DNA of 64,000 bases. Origin: Anaeramoeba flamelloides (taxonomy: Eukaryota; Metamonada; Anaeramoebidae). The position numbers were made by a program, and so were the translations under genes. The notes beneath the pieces are model-generated. The model ran no database searches. It saw only the letters and a list, made by a program, of their open reading frames with translations, and had not been told where the DNA came from. Positions 58,301 to 64,000 of this stretch are shown one piece after another (the stretch's first letter is position 1; each line of letters begins with the position of its first letter). The stretch lies in NCBI GenBank assembly GCA_027625915.1, contig JANTQA010000015.1, forward strand, positions 2,604,001 through 2,668,000, read 5' to 3'.

Positions 58301-61300
58301 GTGTAATTATTTGAAATTGTGAGATTGTATTTTATAAGAGTAAATTGCAAATCATGATATTGGTCTTCATACCAGTGTTAAAAATTAATTTGAATTTAAA
58401 ATTTTGTAACTTTTCAAGTAATTTTAACTTTGCTTAGAATTAGAAAAATAATAATTTGATCATAAAAAGATCTTCAAAGAAACAATCAATTTTGAAAAAT
58501 AAACCAAAAGAAACAAATTAAATCAGTGATCAGATCAAAAGATATATTTTTGTGGTGCTTTTGTATATGGTTGGTGGGTTGATTGGACATTTACATCAAC
58601 AATACTTTATTTTTTTGGAATAATCCTTGAATCCAAACTTCTTATTAATAATATATTTAATTTTCAATACAAATACTCAGAATAATAGAAATCATTAAGT
58701 GTATTCTATCTTTTTAATTCTCTTTAGTTAAAACAATCCATTGACAGAATCATTTTTTAAAAACCTCAGTTTAAATTCAAAATATTTCACAAAAAAGGTT
58801 TAATTTAAAAATGAACGATCTCAAGATTATTTACCATTTAATTTTTTTTTTTTTTATTGATCAAATTACATATTGTTCCTTTGAAAGTTGAGGGTAGGTT
58901 CAATAAAATAAGTGACTTATCCCAGAATTCAACACTTTTACTTTTTTTTTTATTTATTTACAATTGGATCTGATGACTGACTTGTTTATTTACTTGTGTT
59001 TTTGCTTGATTTTGAGTTTTCAAAGTGCTGTGTTTAAAAAAAATATTATATTTTAATTTCACAACATAAAATTAAATACCACAATAAAATGTTGAGATAA
59101 GAATAAAAGTTAAATCATTTAACATTCCTCAAAGTAGATTAAACAACTCAACTTAACATTCTATTGTGGTATTTAATTTTATGTTAGATTAAAATTTATA
59201 AAATGTTTTTCAACAAGTACTTTAAATACTAAAAAACAACTATACACATCCAAAATTTAAAATTTTGTTTTCTAATCTTCTTTCAAAATATTAAAAAGTG
59301 AAAATTTTGACTTTATGATCACTAATCCCTTTAAAAAAACATTTATTGATCAAAAACCTTACTAATTTATCAAATAAAACAAGGAAAATTAGAAATGATT
59401 TGGTTTGCCTTTTTGTCCACATACCCCCAGATAATTTCCAATTGATCTGGAAATATATTTATACCATTTCACTAAACTCTACTATATTTTAAAATCGAGT
59501 GGAAAGTAAGTGTAACAAGAAGATTTTGATTTTCGGACCTTTTCAGGTAAAGTTCAAATTTGGTAAAATAAAAATTTTTTTACCAAATGATAAATTGTTC
59601 CAAAAAATTACCTTAATTTTAAATTTAAACAACAAGTCTTTACTCAACATTCTTAAAAGTCAACAAATATGTGGTTGGTTATTAAAATAATATAAAAATG
59701 GTCTACAAATTATGATAGTCCCAAAAATAAATAGAATTTTCGATTTAAAACAAAAAAACTGCAACATTTTTCTTTTTAGATATTATTCAATATTAATTTT
59801 ATTTGGGGCTTACAGGCTTTTTTTAAAGAATTTAAGGAACTAGTAAACATAAAAAAAATCTTCTAGTAAATTTAATAGCAAATTCAAAGAATTAATATAA
59901 GTTGAAATTAAAAAATCAAATAAGAATCTGATTGTTACCAAACCAAACTTAGTTTTAATGCTATTTTTCGTAATGGAAATAATTTTTTTTTTTAAAAATT
60001 TGAGACATTTTTTCATTTTTTTGAAAAGTTCAAAATCCAACATATTTCTGAATTATTCAAAAAAAAATATTTTCTTTGGTAGAAGAAAGAAATATTATTG
60101 TCTATAAAGGATGTGTACAAAAATACACTTTAAAAAGAAAACCACTAAGTTTTAAAAGAACTCAGTATAAAAAATCTACTTTATTTAAAAAAAATTACAA
60201 TAATTATTTTAAATGAAAAGTATAATTTATTTATTCAAAGAAGAGCTCATATCAATTTTTTATTTTGTTTGAATAAAAAAATCAGAGAATAATAACCAAA
60301 CCATTAAATTAAAAATTCTCCCAAAATACTTTTTTAAAGCCTGTAAAATTCAACTGATAACCCAAAAAAGCAATTCTTTTTGATTTGATTATTTTAATCA
60401 ATAATTTAAACCCCAATATTAATTCTTTCTGTGGGTTATTAATAACCAGAGATTAAATGTAACAATAGAATTTACAATTATTTCTCCATTTTTGAAAGAT
60501 TTTTAAACAAATAAAATTAATTCAAAATAAATAATTTGAATCTAAAAAAAAAAAGATATAAGACCAAAAAACTGATTTTAATAATAACAAATTCATTGTT
60601 TACACTATTGGAATATTTGAAAAAGAATATATCACTTAATCTTTTAAATTTCAAGAAATCTAATCAAATAATTGTAAATAAAATAAATTATCAATTTTTT
60701 TTCTGTTTCTTCAAGTATTCAATATTTGATTTATTTTTCTTGTATTTTTAAAATAAGATTAATGTTTCAAGGTTTTTTGTCCAGACAAAATCTCTCATAA
60801 ATTACTAAATGTAAGATTTCTTCAAAATAAAAATTTTTTACAAATTTTTCTTTTTCTGTTTTGATCCAAAAATCCAAACAAAAAAGGATCTCAATCTTTT
60901 GACTGAAAATTTAATTGAGAAAAATTACTTTTTTTTAAAAATGATAAATCATTTCTCTAAAGTTGTGAAATGAGTTTTTTTATCAAGTTTAATTGAATTC
61001 TTGTCAAAATAATTACTCTATTATCTTTAGGAAAAAAAATGGATAAGAGCTGTTGCCCTTAAAAAGAAATCAGAAAGTTGTTTAATTAAAATAGGAAAAA
61101 ACAAAAAGATCTTGGAAAGTTAAATGATTAAAACAAAAAGAGTATTTACTTTTAATTCATCTGTAAATGAGAGAAAATGATTTGAGTCTGAGATTCCATA
61201 TTTAAAAATAGCCGTGTCAAAAGTAAGTGATGTGTTGGTTTTGCCATTTGTTTGGAAAGTTTTATTTACACTTCGGAACTCAAGTTTTTCAAGCACGAGA

Positions 61301-61623
61301 TTAAGATCATCAGAAAGAACAAAAAGGGCTTTGTCTTCCTGACAAACAGCGCCTTCACAAACCAAAACGATTTTGGAATACTCGCCATGGCCATCACGAG
61401 ATCCTTGTATTGTTAATTCACCAGAATCAAAAATTGAATTAAAATCTATTTGTTCAGTGAAAAAAAATCCAGGTTTTAAACGAATGATATCGCCAGGGCT
61501 TGAGTTTGAAATAACCTTGGTTAAAGAGTAGCCTGAAGAAATGGTATGTGTTTTGCAGCTACACTGAAGGAACAAAATGGTTATTACCAATGCAAGTGTA
61601 GGCAATTGGATTTTTTGTTCCAT
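49374..61623 (-). CDS. Large membrane protein: signal peptide, beta-helix ectodomain, cysteine-rich repeats, multiple membrane spans
   Basis: Exons 61623-61150, 54346-49808 and 49664-49374, donors GTAAAT twice, all phase 0, 1767 residues. A signal peptide (LPTLALVITILFLQCSC) is followed by an ectodomain with parallel beta-helix-like repeats up to about residue 770. Residues 785-973 are cysteine-rich in the GCC2/GCC3 (ephrin-receptor-like) style: CPPGKIYEDTKIDCVDC, CLAGTVSKRQGYHKCDDC, CLPGTYS. About nine hydrophobic spans follow, starting at residue 980 (GFAWFILLIFFCYFFYKF). They are interrupted near 1121-1300 by a highly charged cytoplasmic loop of D/E/K/N/S repeats. A helical tail precedes the Ser-rich last exon (TPSSSSYAFSDNEK). 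This arrangement is known in amoebae and other protists as uncharacterised surface proteins. An adhesion or sensing role is inference. Exon 1 joins exon 2 sensibly (FTDELK then EVTIRNSIFEDITVIG). Confidence 0.85.
54347..61149 (-). other. Giant intron (6803 bp) of the membrane-protein gene
   Basis: Donor GTAAAT after exon 1, acceptor CCATAG before GAGGTT. Because AG occurs again three bases later, a tandem acceptor could add or drop one Glu without a frame change. The interval is AT-rich with one strong 31 bp-arm hairpin (59063) and no convincing coding exon. An undetected internal exon cannot be ruled out. Confidence 0.7.
59063..59185. repeat. Hairpin with 31-bp arms inside the giant intron
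   Basis: Arms 59063-59093 (AACATAAAATTAAATACCAC...) and 59155-59185 are reverse complements with one mismatch; the spacer is 61 bp. Short inverted blocks continue at the base of the spacer (GTTGAG against CTCAAC). Probably a foldback insertion. Confidence 0.75.
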
Positions 61624-62965
61624 AATTATTTCAAGAGAAGCTGGTTTTGAAAAAATTTGAAAAATGGTACATTTGAATTTTATTTTATGTTTTCTTAATT
61701 TGGATTTAGCAAAACAAGTTTTTCTTCAAAAGTAGTCAAGTTTTTTCTCGGGACAGTCTGAATCGATTTCTTTTTTCAGATATTGTTAATTTTTTCGATA
61801 ATAATTTTTAAACAAGAAAATTAGTGTCGAAAATTTCAAAGTTTAGGAAAAGATAAGATGTGGTCAGTATTATTTTATCCATTTTTGATAAAGCTGTTGC
61901 TAAAATAGCTTGGTAAGAACTTGTTCAGCTTGCTGTGCGAATTTAAGGCTTGATTTCCTATTTTATGCTATTTGAATTTTAAATAGGAAATATTCTAATC
62001 ACATTCTTGTTCTTCAATTCATCAAAGACTTTCATTTTTAGATTTGATTTCAAATTGATGAACATAAAATACTGAATAGTCAATAATGAAAAGAGATTCC
62101 AATTTTCTACCTTTTTCGCACAAATTGAAGAATTGTTAGTATTTATTTTGACCGAAAAAATAGTAAATTTTAATGAGAAAAGATAAATAGTTTCATAACC
62201 TCTAATTCTTAATCTAAAATTTTCTCAAAACATCTACAAATTGTCCTTCAGGCAAAAACGTCTTATAGTAGAATTAAATATGATACTTTAATAAGAAAAA
62301 ATGAAAAAACAACCCTTTTATTGTAAACATTGGTTTTCAGTTCTGAAAGGAGATGTTTTGGAAAACTATGAAAAAAATTTAGATTTTCAATAATTATATT
62401 GATTTTTGAATTGATTTACGAAATAGTTTGAGTGTCTGACGAAAAAAGGGAGTGGTTAAATTATAAGTGATTTTTATTTCTTTTAATGGTATTTTCAGAA
62501 TAACTCGGAAATAATTTTCACTTCATTTTTTTTCGACTTTTTTTCAAATTGTACACAAATTAATTCCAAATTCTTTGAAAACTCTCTTAGGTATTGAAAA
62601 TGAAGGAATATGAAGGGAAATTATTTTTTCTGTTATTTTTCAAAGAGAGTATCTCCAATACCTGTGTTGGAAAAAAATAAATGTTGTTTTTCAAGTTGTA
62701 AATCTGTTCAAGTTCTAATATTTATTATTTTGGAAACTAATCATAGTTTCCAAATTGTGTTTCAAAAGGTTTGTTTCTTGGTCAAAGTATATTCATTGTA
62801 AAATTTAAACTGATATTTTACTTTTTCAGGTGATAAATTTTTGTTTATTTTTAATTTTTTTTTTTAGACTTTTGTTAAAAAAAATATCAACTCGATTTTT
62901 AATTGGGAAACCCTCAGAAACCTGAAAATGAAAAATAAAATCAATTGAAAAAAGATAATAGATAG

Positions 62966-63453
62966 TATTGAAAGAAAGACCAACCTGTAAATTTTACCAT
63001 ACAGGATTTTTTAATTGTTAATAAAGAGTAAAATTGTTTAGTTTTTGCGTTTATTTAAATTCAAATCGTTTTTATAAATAACCAATTTTTTTATTAATTG
63101 AGTAATAAAGCTATCTAAAGTTCATTAAAGTGGGGAGTTTATTGAATACTCAATTAATTATTTGAAAACCAAAGTAGATCTACAGATTTTGAAAAACAAT
63201 CCAGTTTTATAAAGGTTAGTTTTGAATTTGAAAAATGATAATTTTTATCCATGTTTTTTTGATTGTTTGAATATTATTTTAAACAAGTGTAATTTCATTA
63301 ATCGTTATACCACTAAGTGGCGAGTTATAATTTTCATAGCTTGATTCTTAAATAAAAGAAATTATTAAATCAATTACTCAACAATTTTCCCTAATAATAA
63401 CAAAATAAAATCTCATCGGGAATTTTTTTCATTATGGTATTTTTTTTTTTTCA
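62966..63453. repeat. ~488-bp TIR element, copy C
   Basis: Collinear with copies at 18108 and 45559: AAATAACCAATTTTTTTATT, TAAAGTTCATTAAAGTGGGG, AACAAGTGTAATTTCATTAA, then TTTTTTTCATTATGGTATTT at the right end. Termini are more eroded than in the 45559 copy. Confidence 0.7.
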
Positions 63454-63645
63454 GACCAGAAATGATTTAAGATTAAACTGAGAGAGTAACAGAATAAAAA
63501 TAGTTTTTATAATATAATATGTTTAAAGTAAGGATTTTTCTGTGCTGAATATTTGTTTAAAAAACTGACTATTTTCTTGTTCTTAAAACCATTCATATTT
63601 TTTTGATTAAAAAGTTGCTATATTTTGTGTTTGTTAGTTTGACTG

Positions 63646-64000
63646 ACAGCTGTTCCAAGGCTACCATGAAATATTTTCGATATCAAATTTTGATCTTGAT
63701 CTGATTTTTAAAAGGTTTATAATGAGAATAAGAAAGCTCATCTTGAGAATATTATAGTCTTAAATGAGCTCTTATAAAAAAATAATCTTCTAATATGAAT
63801 CAAACTATTCAATTTTTAAAAGTATATTTTGTGGTTTCTCAACGAATTTTCGATGTTTAGAGTGATTTTGAGTTGTGGAAATTTATTATATGAATATCAG
63901 TAAAAATCCTGGGTTATTAACTCACCTACAGCTGTTCCAAGACTGCCGTGAATTTTTTTTAATATCAAATTTTGATGTAGATATAGATTTTTAAATATAA
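63646..64000 (+). repeat. Direct repeat pair, ~73 bp, 282 bp apart, second copy reaching the edge
   Basis: ACAGCTGTTCCAAGGCTACC at 63646 and ACAGCTGTTCCAAGACTGCC at 63928. Both continue through TGAA, a T-run and ATATCAAATTTTGAT, then GATTTTTAAA. Spacing suggests a tandem unit of about 282 bp, or the ends of a larger element continuing beyond the window. Confidence 0.6.

Larger units (their letters stand above)
61624..64000. other. Non-coding region upstream of the membrane-protein gene, to the window edge
   Basis: AT-rich with no gene seen. It contains the third copy of the 488 bp family (62966) and a pair of direct repeats at the edge (63646 and 63928). The promoter of the membrane-protein gene should lie just right of 61623, but no motif can be assigned. 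Confidence 0.6.

Overview
The window looks like nuclear DNA of an AT-rich, gene-sparse protist. Coding genes use the standard code, GT-AG introns and low-complexity K/E/N/Q/S tracts. No rRNA, convincing tRNA, CRISPR array, bacterial-type operon or retroelement was seen. A RhoBTB-type GTPase, a beta-helix/cysteine-rich/multi-membrane protein and homopeptide-rich inserts would suit an amoeboid lineage such as Anaeramoeba. That assignment is inference only.

Seven genes can be supported, most only after joining exons by hand. From the left: (1) a minus-strand gene running off the left edge, with a short leucine-rich-repeat domain followed by at least four tandem SCP2-like (sterol-carrier) units; (2) a minus-strand GINS subunit Psf1 whose conserved N-terminal domain leads into a roughly 430-residue disordered tail in place of the usual B domain; (3) a tiny three-exon minus-strand gene for a KRTCAP2-like oligosaccharyltransferase subunit; (4) a plus-strand RhoBTB protein; (5) a plus-strand SAD/BRSK-like kinase with a 3.15 kb intron; (6) a plus-strand four-RRM poly(A)-binding protein with a 2.8 kb intron and no visible MLLE domain; (7) a minus-strand 1767-residue membrane protein (signal peptide, beta-helix ectodomain, cysteine-rich repeats, several membrane spans) whose first exon is 6.8 kb from the second. 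They cover unrelated household and signalling functions (replication, glycosylation, mRNA binding, signalling), with no sign of a shared pathway.

The rest is about 80 percent A+T and holds several families of short inverted-repeat elements (MITE-like). Their copies have strikingly constant lengths: 197 bp, about 488 bp, 510 bp and 450-490 bp. Several are flanked by TA, as expected for Tc1/mariner-type insertion. There are also long hairpins, AT and CA microsatellites, and a few coding-looking fragments that could not be joined into genes. The most unusual points are the LRR plus tandem SCP2 architecture, the Psf1 tail, the Gly at the Gln61 position of the RhoBTB GTPase, the mixture of tiny and giant introns, and the length-conserved foldback families.
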